From NCBI RefSeq assembly GCF_010993955.1, contig NZ_WIXL01000014.1, positions 1-64,000 on the forward strand: 64,000 nucleotides of DNA, written 5' to 3'. This DNA is from Oceanobacillus halotolerans. GTDB taxonomy: Bacteria > Bacillota > Bacilli > Bacillales > Amphibacillaceae. The notes under the pieces were generated by a model, which made no database searches, was not told the DNA's origin, and was given only the letters and a program-made list of their open reading frames with translations. Of this stretch, positions 36,111-44,239 are shown one piece after another (the first letter of the stretch is position 1; every line of letters starts with the position of its first letter). A program made the position numbers and the translations under genes.

Positions 36111-36749
36111 ATGGTACAACCAAGACCGTGGTTAGATGAAGTAATTGATGCATTAAAAGAACTTGGTGGACATGGAACTTTAAATGACATTGCAGATAGA
36201 ATTTACGACAGAGGTATAATGGATTTTGAAGCAAATCCTTACTATAAGGATAGAATACGTGGTACTATTTACAACCATTCGAGTGATGGAACATATTATA
36301 AAGGTGAAAAGGGTGGAGAGAAAGATATATTCTTCTCACTACATGGTATAGGTAAAGGTCACTGGGGATTAAGAAATTTTGAACCTGATGGTAACAATGT
36401 AGATTTTACAGAAGATGATATAGGTTTTAAAGAAGGTAAAAAGCAACTGAAACAACACATAATCAGAGAACGTAATCAAGAAGTCGTAAAAAAAGCAAAA
36501 GAACGATTTAAACAAAAAAACGGAAGATTGTTTTGTGAAGTTTGTAAATTTGATTTCTTTAAGACATATGGAGAATTAGGTGAAGATTTTATTGAAGGTC
36601 ATCATACTGTTCCAGTATCTGAACTGAAAGAAGGAAATAAAACAAAAATTGAAGATATTGCTATGGTTTGTTCCAATTGCCACAGAATGTTACATAGAAA
36701 AAGACCGTGGTTAACCAAAGAACAGTTAAGCGATTTAATTAGGACTTAA
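36111..36749 (+). CDS. HNH endonuclease with N-terminal winged helix
   Basis: 212 residues from ATG 36111 (GTG 36102 overlaps the AGGGG site). Residues 1-90 resemble a HARE/winged-helix domain (ELGGHGTLNDIADRIYDRG). Residues 140-195 form an HNH domain with zinc ligands C142/C145 and C187/C190, the catalytic GHH (H164, H165) and C-terminal NCHRMLH (N189, H191, H195). This architecture is common in McrA-like, modification-sensing restriction nucleases. HNH proteins beside capsid genes can also aid phage packaging, but those are smaller and lack the winged helix. I favour a restriction cargo role. Confidence 0.75.
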   Translation: MVQPRPWLDEVIDALKELGGHGTLNDIADRIYDRGIMDFEANPYYKDRIRGTIYNHSSDGTYYKGEKGGEKDIFFSLHGIGKGHWGLRNFEPDGNNVDFTEDDIGFKEGKKQLKQHIIRERNQEVVKKAKERFKQKNGRLFCEVCKFDFFKTYGELGEDFIEGHHTVPVSELKEGNKTKIEDIAMVCSNCHRMLHRKRPWLTKEQLSDLIRT

Positions 36750-36790
36750 ACAAACGATGTTGGATTTAAAAGGGTGAATAGAAACTAAGT

Positions 36791-37483
36791 CTATTCACCT
36801 TTACTTATAGTTGTTGGAGTTTTTCTATTTATTATTTGTATAAGGCTATCAATCGCTACAAAGGTAACAAATACTTCTTTAATAACATTCAGTAAATCTT
36901 TTGAAAATATAACAATTTGTATATTGGAAAATTCAACAAAATTAAAAATGACATATATTAGTATCATAATAGTGTATGTGGTAATTCGTGTGAAAATTGT
37001 GATTGAATACCTTTGAAGTAATTCTCTATATAATTTTGGTTTATGTATGTCTATTATAAACTTCATTACACTATTTCCTTTATAAGCGAATAAAAGTACA
37101 GAAACTATACTTATTAGATAAACAAATCCTTCACTAAAGGGCTTTAATGCAGGATAAATATTTACAATTATTAAGATTATCTGTGCTGGAAAAATGTAAA
37201 TGATTAGAAATGACAAAATAGTTAAAATCGGTGCAATGAAGTATTGGATTTTTACAAACAATATAACTGGAATAATTAAGACTTTAGAAAAAATGAAAGA
37301 AACAAATCTGTTTTTATCAATAATATTTGGGATGGTAAATGCAATTCCCCAATAACCTATTAAATAACTTATCCAGTAACCAAATATACTATTAAACATT
37401 ACTTCATCTTGATAAGCATTTTTTGCAAGTAAGTAACTAAATAATAAGAATATAATGCCAATTATTTTTCCAAATATCTTCAT
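36791..37483 (-). CDS. Integral membrane protein, hypothetical
   Basis: 230 residues on the minus strand from ATG 37481-37483. Five or six hydrophobic segments span most of the length (residues ~3-20, 32-50, 65-85, 88-110, 118-140 and 165-185). No family is recognised. It is the last gene of element B, next to the right attachment repeat and pointing inward, where satellites and prophages often place exclusion or membrane cargo genes. Confidence 0.55.
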   Translation of the reverse strand: MKIFGKIIGIIFLLFSYLLAKNAYQDEVMFNSIFGYWISYLIGYWGIAFTIPNIIDKNRFVSFIFSKVLIIPVILFVKIQYFIAPILTILSFLIIYIFPAQIILIIVNIYPALKPFSEGFVYLISIVSVLLFAYKGNSVMKFIIDIHKPKLYRELLQRYSITIFTRITTYTIMILIYVIFNFVEFSNIQIVIFSKDLLNVIKEVFVTFVAIDSLIQIINRKTPTTISKGE

Positions 37484-37732
37484 AAGATAACTTATACCAT
37501 CCTACTAATAGATTTTATTTGTAATAAGTTTACCATATTATGAGTATTAGTGATTTATTTTAATCGAATGTATGAATGAATTTAAGTTTGATTTTCTGAT
37601 ATAAAACTAATATAATGATTTTAGTTCACTAATCGTATGTACTATTTAAGTAAAGACCACAATTTATTGTTGAATGACTGTTAATATCTCGGTACTTCAC
37701 TGACATATTACTGATTAATAAAATTGGAAACT

Positions 37733-37785
37733 CGACTCAAAATCGTGTTCCTTCGGGAGTGTCGGTTCGACCCCGACCGCCGGTA
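37733..37785 (+). repeat. Right attachment repeat of element B (tRNA-Leu 3' end)
   Basis: 53 bp identical to tRNA-Leu 1725-1777 except for one base (G for A near the end of the acceptor stem). It starts at the anticodon stem (CGACTCAAAATCG) and ends with the last tRNA base. Upstream sequence is unrelated, so this is a partial tRNA left at the right junction. Confidence 0.85.
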
Positions 37786-37803
37786 TCACAAACATTGATA
37801 TAT

Positions 37804-37838
37804 AGCGGTATCTACTAACGTAGGTATCGCTATTTTTG
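37804..37838 (+). terminator. Ancestral terminator of the tRNA operon
   Basis: AGCGGTATCTAC (37804-37815) pairs with GTAGGTATCGCT (37820-37831) with two wobble pairs, followed by ATTTTTG. It follows the displaced tRNA 3' end and was probably the original terminator of the tRNA array. Confidence 0.75.
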
Positions 37839-37873
37839 TTATATGTAGCGAAAAATAGTCGGACACCCTTTAC

Positions 37874-37907
37874 GCCTCTTTCCGAATTAAACGGAAGGAG
37901 GCTTTTT
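37874..37907 (+). terminator. Second terminator hairpin
   Basis: GCCTCTTTCCG (37874-37884) pairs with CGGAAGGAGGC (37892-37902) with one wobble pair, followed by TTTTTC. Confidence 0.7.
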
Positions 37908-38059
37908 CGCGTTGGCGAGGAGAAAAAGAATTAGTAGGCGAAGAATTAGACCTTGTAAAAAAGTTGTTGTCTAGCGATGTAATGTCATTCGATAGCATTA
38001 TGTGGCATTCCTAAAGGACGCTAATCACTTTCACCGGTGTGTACCAATACTAGCGAAAC

Positions 38060-38365
38060 CCGCCATTTTAGAAAAGGAGTCTAAGGTCAATGGGTCTACC
38101 CCCACTAAATACTATTTTTAGAGTAGCGGGTAATCTACCCTAAGTTTGAAAAAATTGACCTATGTCAAAGAAACTTTCTAGAAAATGGTGGATACTTGAT
38201 AGTGAGAGATGGTTACAATGCATGAACCAAAAAACAGTCATGGTGGAGAGTCTAGTGAACTGTACGATGAATGGTAGTTGGATGATCTCTCTGGGGACAA
38301 CCCGTTAAGCACTTAAGGTTAAGGTGCTAGATTCGATTGGGGCTTTTGAAAGGGAACCAATCAAG
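38060..38365 (+). ncRNA. Structured leader or noncoding RNA upstream of PAS gene (unidentified)
   Basis: About 300 nt without a gene show a consistent, non-crossing set of stems. CCGCCATTTT (38060-38069) pairs with AAAATGGTGG (38182-38191) and encloses AGGTCAAT/ATTGACCT (38084-38091/38154-38161) and GGGT/ACCC (38092-38095/38137-38140). A second domain is closed by GAGAGAT/ATCTCTC (38204-38210/38285-38291) around two hairpins (GGTT/AACC, ACAGT/ACTGT). Two more hairpins follow (AGCAC/GTGCT, GATTGG/CCAATC). It ends 10 bp before the RBS of the PAS gene, so it may be a riboswitch-like leader or an independent RNA. I cannot match it to a known class. Confidence 0.5.
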
Positions 38366-38389
38366 CTAACTCATAAAGGAGGATGACAA

Positions 38390-38866
38390 ATGTCTGAAGA
38401 AAAATTGTTAGATTTAATTAGTCCGGAAGCTGTCATAAATTTTGAAACTGGTGCGATTAAAGCAAGCACGTTGGATGCAATCATCAACCTCTTGCCATTT
38501 GAAATGGGCTTTTGCGACGCTAATGATATATTCCGCTGGTATTCCAATAATCCAAACCGCGTACATGGTCGCCGAAAAGAAGCAATTGGTCGTCATGTGC
38601 TTGAGCTTCACCCAAGAGTGGAACACCACGTTGAAAAATTGTTGAATGATTTCCATTCAGGAACACGTGACGAATGGGAGTTCTGGTTCCCAAAACGTTC
38701 TGGTGAAACGGGGCAAATCTACCAAAAGTTCATGGCAGTACGGGATGAAAACGGAAAATACCTCGGCTGTATGGATGTGACCGTTAATATGGATATTTTC
38801 CAAGGAAAAGAAGGTAAAAATACCCCTGAAACGATTGAAGAGTTTAAAGCAGTTATACCTAAATAA
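38390..38866 (+). CDS. PAS domain protein
   Basis: 158 residues from ATG 38390 with a near-perfect AAAGGAGG site. Residues ~30-140 form one PAS fold (INLLPFEMGFCDANDIFRWYS, then GRHVLELHPR and MAVRDENGKYLGCMDVT), similar to the C-terminal sensor domain of DUF438 proteins. The GRHVLELHP region can bind heme or flavin in relatives; the ligand here is unknown. No kinase or output domain is attached, so it probably senses redox or a small molecule and acts through a partner. The long structured leader suggests post-transcriptional control. Confidence 0.75.
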   Translation: MSEEKLLDLISPEAVINFETGAIKASTLDAIINLLPFEMGFCDANDIFRWYSNNPNRVHGRRKEAIGRHVLELHPRVEHHVEKLLNDFHSGTRDEWEFWFPKRSGETGQIYQKFMAVRDENGKYLGCMDVTVNMDIFQGKEGKNTPETIEEFKAVIPK

Positions 38867-39007
38867 TGAAAAATACCTTTCTCATTTGAGAATCTAAGAA
38901 AAAACACATTTAATACACCAATTCATTGTGTTTTTCTTTAGGTGAATCAACAAAATAACGATCTATTCAAGTATCTGAAAAGGATAGTTTTTTAGATCAA
39001 AAACTTA

Positions 39008-40359
39008 TTAAATAACAATATAATCTCTTTCCATGGAAGCCCATGTGTCATTGAGTATCGAGTGAAGACGTTCCCATTCTTCATTTAGTTTTCCATCTAC
39101 ATAATCATTTCGAAGGGTGGGTTTTTCATAGAGGGTCCATTTAAGCTGGGAAATAGAATATCTTGTAAAAGCCATCCATTCGGTATAATTAATTGCTAAA
39201 GGATTTTGTGTAAAGGATACTTTTCCTCCATTGACAGCCGAACTTATGGTATGAGAAATAAAAAGCATGGTTTGAAGCTTCGGTTTTTTTCGACGAATAC
39301 CATTAATTGGAATGGATTCTTGTAGGCTATGTCCGTCTTTGAATCGTTTACTACAATAGGACACCCTAACAATGACCTCAATTATCATAGTAGGAAGTGA
39401 CATGGAACAGAATGTTTAAAATCATAGCCTTCTGCATACATCCCCCTTGCTATTTCTGCGATTGATAGTTTCTCTTCACCAATGGATCCGAATTGTAGCT
39501 TATTCAATAACGTCATCATTGGTGCAGGTAGGCCCATTGAAGTGTTCACATCGGATTTCATATGTCCAAAAACTTGCCCGATTGCCTTAAAAATGGTCAT
39601 TCCTTCAGGGACATCTCCAACCACTTGAGAAATGATTTTTCCATTCTTGTCTATTGCTGTAAATCTTCCTTTCATCATATCGAAGACTCCAAAAATAAAA
39701 CCAAGTATTGGGTCATGGCCCAATGAATGATAGCGATGAAACCAGCTACTTAAGCCATCTACGTATTCATTTAAGTTATAATTCGTTGAAGCATCATAAG
39801 GGACTTTAAACTGTCTCTCCAATTGCTTGATTTTATCTGAAGGAATTGCCTCATCGAACTTTTGCCTCATATAATTCGAAAGTGGACCTGCACTTATGCC
39901 GTTCTTTGTTTTTTCAGGGATTCCAACTAAAAAAATATCTACTGCTGCAGCCAATACTCCTGCAGCGATACAGATGGAGTAATCGATTGCATCTAATCGA
40001 TGAATACTATTCACGTCTTCTCTTAAATGTTTTAAGTATCGTTCATTCGATACTAATTCTTCTTCTGTAAACAGGCATCGTAAATCAACCTCATCTTGGA
40101 CATACATACTGGCATCTTTACGTACATCTTCCCATGAGGGGATTTGGATAGCTTTCTTTTGTTTTTGCGATGAACCGCTTTTTTGTGCTATCTTATTACC
40201 CAATCCTAGATCCTTTAGAAGAGCTTCACTCGAAGAAATAGATTCATTCATACTTGCATAATCTGCATCAAGGGAAGGGATACTTTTTAACGTATCATCA
40301 TGATGTTTTAAGACCTTATTAACTTCTTTTTCAGTTTCTGAGTATTTATCTTTTCTCAT
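39008..40359 (-). pseudogene. Frameshifted hypothetical gene (two halves)
   Basis: Minus-strand codons from ATG 40357-40359 run 324 residues to a stop at 39385. The frame that continues the protein (131 codons, 39403-39008) starts by overlapping at 39385-39403. A one-base loss near 39400 would explain this, and joined they would give about 450 residues. The first half has a hydrophobic helix (DYSICIAAGVLAAAVDIFLVG, about residues 125-145). The family is unknown to me. The ATG directly follows the stop codon of the preceding gene, so both form one operon. A sequencing error or two separate genes are alternatives. Confidence 0.5.
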
Positions 40360-40875
40360 CTACTCTACTCCTAAATCTACTTTTAATTCCCTAATCGCTT
40401 GCTGTAATAAAATATTTAATCCATTCAGGTGGTCTGCTCTTTCTTTCGTTGTATCTACTTCTTCTTTTAATGCTTTAATAATCGCATCATGCTTCCTTAG
40501 TGCTTCCTGATATAGCCGTTCTTTTTCTTGCTTCAATTTTTTCTTTCTTCGTTTAGCATTCAACGCAACGCCACCACCTGCAAGAATAGCTACTGGAGCT
40601 GCAAGTACAAATACCCCTGCTACCATTCCACCCCCAACGATACCGCCAGCTGAGGCTAATCCTGACGTAATTCCGACTGCACTAAGTCCAGCAGTTCCCA
40701 AACCATAAAGAGCGGCAAAAGAACCAGCACCACCCAACCCAGCACCTAATGCCCCAGATATAACGTCGCCTAAAGGACTATTTACACTTGTTCTAGTCTT
40801 ATCATGTAACGCAATTCCGGCCTCGTTTACTACATTAACAATTGGTTGAAGCGAATCCATTGACTTAAAATTCAT
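40360..40875 (-). CDS. Hypothetical glycine-rich membrane-associated protein
   Basis: 171 residues from ATG 40873-40875 on the minus strand, 8 bp after AAGGGGAA; an ATG 40 codons upstream has no site. Residues ~35-110 are very rich in G and A (GALGAGLGGAGSFAALYG; GGIVGGGMVAGVFVLAAP), as in glycine-zipper membrane segments. A basic coiled coil follows (AKRRKKKLKQEKERLYQEA). It is directly followed by the frameshifted gene above. A pore-forming or membrane-anchoring role is possible but unproven. Confidence 0.6.
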   Translation of the reverse strand: MNFKSMDSLQPIVNVVNEAGIALHDKTRTSVNSPLGDVISGALGAGLGGAGSFAALYGLGTAGLSAVGITSGLASAGGIVGGGMVAGVFVLAAPVAILAGGGVALNAKRRKKKLKQEKERLYQEALRKHDAIIKALKEEVDTTKERADHLNGLNILLQQAIRELKVDLGVE

Positions 40876-41129
40876 ATATTGGTTCCCCTTTTTACTGATC
40901 AACTTTATCAAGCTAAAACGATGTTTATGTAATTTTATTATAGCAGAGTAGTTCGTGATGGCTACTGAATTTTTCGTTACATTGTGTAGATACACGTTAA
41001 AGTGTGCGGATATCTTTTATTCCTAGCCTTCTTAATAAACATCTTCCCTGTTTCCTATTATTTCGCTATAATAGACTTTGTTGTTTATGCTACTAGAATA
41101 AAACATCGTAGAAAGGTTGAATTTTTTAT

Positions 41130-41741
41130 ATGAAAAAGTCATATATTCTATTAATGCTTTTATCCATTTCTTTCTTTTTAGTTGCTTGTTCTACAGAAAC
41201 TGATTCTTCCGAAGATGTTTCTGAAAAAGACGCTTCATCTACTAATGAAGAAATGGCAGAAAAAGAAACGGCGACTGATACGAATGAAGAAAGTAATCAG
41301 GATACAGAAACGGAAACACAAGCTGGACAAGTTATTGAATTTGAAGGAATTACTTTCGAAGTCCCTTCATTTGCTGTTTCCAATGAGTTGGAAGAATCAG
41401 AATACCCAACAAAAAGTTTTATATTAGATGCAAATTCTGGCGTTAATTTTAATGTCATCGTAGAAGAACTTCCTGAATCAAAGTCTATAAATGATTATAT
41501 CGAAGCAGCAACGTCACAAACCGGTTTTGAATATCTAAGTAAAGAATATTATACAACGAACGGTATTGAATGGAATGAATCTGTTTCTTTAAATCACACG
41601 GAAAATGGCACCGTTAAGCTGAACCAACGAACTTTCATCGATGACAGTAAGGCTTACATCTTTACGTACGGAAGTGTGCAAGAGATTTATGAGGACCAAC
41701 TATCAACTTTTAAAACCATCACCAATTCCGTTCAAAACTAA
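41130..41741 (+). CDS. Predicted lipoprotein, 203 aa
   Basis: The N-terminal signal ends in the lipobox LVAC (C20), so the protein should be lipid-anchored on the outer face of the membrane. A serine/acid-rich linker (residues ~21-65) precedes a compact domain (FEGITFEVPSFAVSNE ... FKTITNSVQ) of the PsbP/DUF-like fold seen in many Bacillus lipoproteins. It is monocistronic, and a terminator follows at 41805. Function unknown. Confidence 0.75.
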   Translation: MKKSYILLMLLSISFFLVACSTETDSSEDVSEKDASSTNEEMAEKETATDTNEESNQDTETETQAGQVIEFEGITFEVPSFAVSNELEESEYPTKSFILDANSGVNFNVIVEELPESKSINDYIEAATSQTGFEYLSKEYYTTNGIEWNESVSLNHTENGTVKLNQRTFIDDSKAYIFTYGSVQEIYEDQLSTFKTITNSVQN

Positions 41742-41804
41742 ATGTTGATGTTGAATTTTAGTTCCCATTTTAGCTTGAAATTTCATAAATGAAGTAGTGT
41801 ATCA

Positions 41805-41842
41805 CCCCCCCTAAATGGTACCAACCCATGAGGGGGTTTTTT
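41805..41842 (+). terminator. Rho-independent terminator
   Basis: A C7 run (41805-41811) pairs with GGGGG (41832-41836), followed by TTTTTT. Confidence 0.65.
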
Positions 41843-42201
41843 ATGCTTTCATGCTTTAACAAGAGTCAAATGGTTTTTGGCTAATAGAAGATGTGAATGT
41901 TGAAATTAATTGCGTTTGAAACGGAGTGATGTTGCGTGAATAAAACGGAAGAACCCTCCCTTTGTTTATCGATAGATAGTTCCAAATAAACCCAAATCCT
42001 TTAAATAAAGATTGCGAATACTAGTTCTACAAGTGGTCCCGATTTGCTCCACATCTCCTTTTTGAAATGATAATAGGCGTAGTTTCATCTAAATTATGAA
42101 TCCCGTGCAAATGATAAACTTTCATACTAAAATAGAATGATAGTCTGTAAAAAAAGACCTGAAAATAGATGAATAGTGAATGGTAGATTGGACGGGGTAA
42201 G
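41843..42201. other. Intergenic, nothing recognised
   Basis: About 360 bp without a convincing frame or repeat. Confidence 0.4.
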
Positions 42202-42749
42202 ATGGCTAAATGTAAAAAGAAAAAGTCCGTATTCCTCGTCGTTTATGAATGTACCGCACAAGACGACTACAAGCTGCACCACATTGGATACCGAAATATA
42301 CTGGGAAGAATCTTGTTAGAGGTTATAGCAAACACTTTGGTGTTGACCATTTATCCCGCATGTAACGGGCAGTAAGACCCCCACTTCAAGATTTCGAGAG
42401 ATCCAAAAAAGATAAGTGGGGGATTAAACTGCCCGTAAATGTCCGATTCGTTCAACTAACAATCAGTGGGGGAGGAAAGGAATCCCCCATTGACTGAAGT
42501 TTCACTTTATGTGCGGTATTCGAACTGGAGCAACTAGGCTATGAGATAAGTAGCGAATACAAGCAGCAGTTAAGGCAAGTTCAAATCCAAAAACAGCGGG
42601 ATGCTGAGAAGCGAAAAGCGAAGAAAAAACAAGAATTGGAAGAAAGTTTAAGCTTAGACAGTGATGAAAATTTTGCCTTTATAGCCGGCTATACGGATGG
42701 CGGAGCTCCATTTGGACTTAAATGGGAAGATTGGGATGATACGACCTGA
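42202..42749 (+). pseudogene. Small gene interrupted by an IS200/IS605-derived element
   Basis: The 5' part from ATG 42202 reads MAKCKKKKSVFLVVYE...YKLHHIGYRN. The 3' part (42507-42749) reads FELEQLGYEI and ends FAFIAGYTDGGAPFGLKWEDWDD before TGA. Deleting the palindromic insertion 42366-42505 (140 bp) joins the two in frame, giving 135 codons. The C-terminal FAFIAGYT-x-GG-x-P-x-G-L motif occurs in small Bacillus proteins of unknown role. It lies 53 bp upstream of the DUF6155 gene and may have formed an operon with it. Confidence 0.6.
42366..42505 (+). mobile_element. Palindrome-associated (IS200/IS605-derived) miniature element
   Basis: An outer stem CGGGCAGT/ACTGCCCG (42366-42373/42428-42435) encloses CCCCCACTT/AAGTGGGGG (42378-42386/42414-42422). 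A second hairpin TGGGGGA/TCCCCCA follows near 42467-42490, then TTGACTGAAGTTTCAC. The last part resembles the right end of IS605 elements, where the TnpB guide RNA scaffold lies. No transposase or tnpB is present, so it is non-autonomous. Confidence 0.65.
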
Positions 42750-42802
42750 AAAGCGTGTAGGATGGGAACTTATGACAATAATTGATGAAGGGGTGACGGT
42801 TT

Positions 42803-43351
42803 ATGACTAAGAAGGATTACATATCGGTTACAGAATTAAAAAAAGCGTTACGAGATTTAGATGAAAAAGAGTTAACCACAATCATAGTAGAAGCGTATAA
42901 GAAATCAGATGATGTAAAGCAGTTATTATCTGTTAAGTTTAACCGCGAACAGATGGTTCAAACTCTTTTTGAGACTTATAAAAAGCAAATAGAAGATGAA
43001 TTTTTCCCTACTAGAGGGAAGCCAAAATTGCGATTATCCTATGCTCAAAAGGCAATCTCCAACTTCCGTAAAATGGCAGAAGATGAAGAACGAACGTTTG
43101 AATTAATGATGATATATGTTGAGAATGGTGTGAAGTTTACAAATACATTTGGCGATATTAATGCACCATTTTACGGAAGTATGGTTACGATGTACAGCAA
43201 ATTAATGGATAAATGTCTCAGATATCCAGCGTTTTACACTAAATATAAAAAACGACTGGAAGCAATTGTTGATGATGCGGAAGGGACTGGATGGGGATTT
43301 CCAGAAGCTTTAGAGGATGAGCTTGATTTAATACTTGAGGAAGAGGACTGA
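42803..43351 (+). CDS. DUF6155 family protein
   Basis: 182 residues from ATG 42803. The N-terminus (TELKKALRDLDEKELTTIIVEAYKKS) and the central KLRLSYAQKAISNFRKMA segment are typical of DUF6155. The family is widespread in Bacillaceae and has no known function. The protein is soluble and all-helical with an acidic tail. No operon partner is intact; the upstream small gene is interrupted. Confidence 0.75.
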   Translation: MTKKDYISVTELKKALRDLDEKELTTIIVEAYKKSDDVKQLLSVKFNREQMVQTLFETYKKQIEDEFFPTRGKPKLRLSYAQKAISNFRKMAEDEERTFELMMIYVENGVKFTNTFGDINAPFYGSMVTMYSKLMDKCLRYPAFYTKYKKRLEAIVDDAEGTGWGFPEALEDELDLILEEED

Positions 43352-43431
43352 TGGGGTGGACTAAGAATAGAGGACGGTTTTCGCATTTCATTAGGGTAGT
43401 AATGTTCTACAAATGATTCGAGAAAACCGCC

Positions 43432-44055
43432 TTATGGTTCATTAGACTTTTGATTTTTGAAATTCATCGCAATAACCTTATCAGAGTAAAAAGAGGTTAG
43501 TTGTTCACTCATATAATTAGTAGGGAAAATAAAATTCTTTTTAATCCAATATTTTATGACACCAACTGTAGCGTGAATTTGAAAACTAAGAAAGACTTCA
43601 TAATCTGTTTCCAAAGCATCAGTTTCACGTTCAATTTCAATTTCTTTTGTAAATAAATTCCATAAAAATTGCTCGAGACGATGATATATATCTGTATTAT
43701 TCTCTATAAGGTCTAGAGATTTATACAGTCTTTTGTGTTCTTCAATATGTTCAAAAATAAGCTTGATAGAAGGAATAGCCCCATTAAAAACCACTTTATC
43801 AGTATTTCGATATGGTTTCATGATGCACTCGTGTATCCCTTCGATAGCATCTTGGTATAAATCTTCTAAGAGGTCGATTTTATCTAGGTAATGGATATAA
43901 AATGTACCTCTATTAAAATCAGCTCGATCGGTAATTTCACTAATTGTAATAGAGTTTACGTCGTTGTTTTCCAAGATAAGATCTATGAACGCATCTTTTA
44001 ATAACTTTCTTGTTAATTGTTTCTTTTTAAATTGTCGATTTGAATTAGTTAACAT
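43432..44055 (-). CDS. TetR/AcrR family transcriptional regulator
   Basis: 207 residues on the minus strand. Residues ~12-60 form the TetR helix-turn-helix (LLKDAFIDLILENNDVNSITISEITDRA split by turn, then NRGTFYIHYLDK). The C-terminal ligand domain is of the TetR_C_8 type. It is divergent from the SDR gene 125 bp away. The gap contains TGAACAAA ... GTTTGTTGA-like inverted halves (about 44090-44117), a candidate operator. It probably represses itself and the SDR. Confidence 0.85.
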   Translation of the reverse strand: MLTNSNRQFKKKQLTRKLLKDAFIDLILENNDVNSITISEITDRADFNRGTFYIHYLDKIDLLEDLYQDAIEGIHECIMKPYRNTDKVVFNGAIPSIKLIFEHIEEHKRLYKSLDLIENNTDIYHRLEQFLWNLFTKEIEIERETDALETDYEVFLSFQIHATVGVIKYWIKKNFIFPTNYMSEQLTSFYSDKVIAMNFKNQKSNEP

Positions 44056-44239
44056 AACATAACCTCTTGTTCTGTTCTTTAAATAGGTATAATGAACAAA
44101 TTTATTTAGTTTGTTGAGTCCTCATCATATTCATTATACTTGTTTATTGAATATTACGTCTATTGATTTTATCCTATAAATGAAGGCGCCTTTATATACT
44201 TCTATTGAATTAACTATATCACATTTAGGAGGTAAATTA

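Larger units (their letters stand above)
24114..37785. mobile_element. Integrative element B (capsid-carrying phage satellite or prophage remnant)
   Basis: About 13.7 kb lie between the tRNA-Leu copy at 24032-24113 and the 53-bp 3'-tRNA repeat at 37733-37785. The integrase adjoins the left end. The element then carries regulators, a replication-like gene with direct repeats, a HEPN defence-like protein, a serine recombinase, a phBC6A51-type HTH protein, a coiled-coil protein, a broken capsid gene and an HNH nuclease. No portal, large terminase, tail or lysis gene was found. Confidence 0.75.

Noticed and set aside
37908-38059. Short coding remnant downstream of the right attachment repeat
   Set aside because: A ~30-codon open stretch with no start signals and no recognisable family; too weak to list as a gene.
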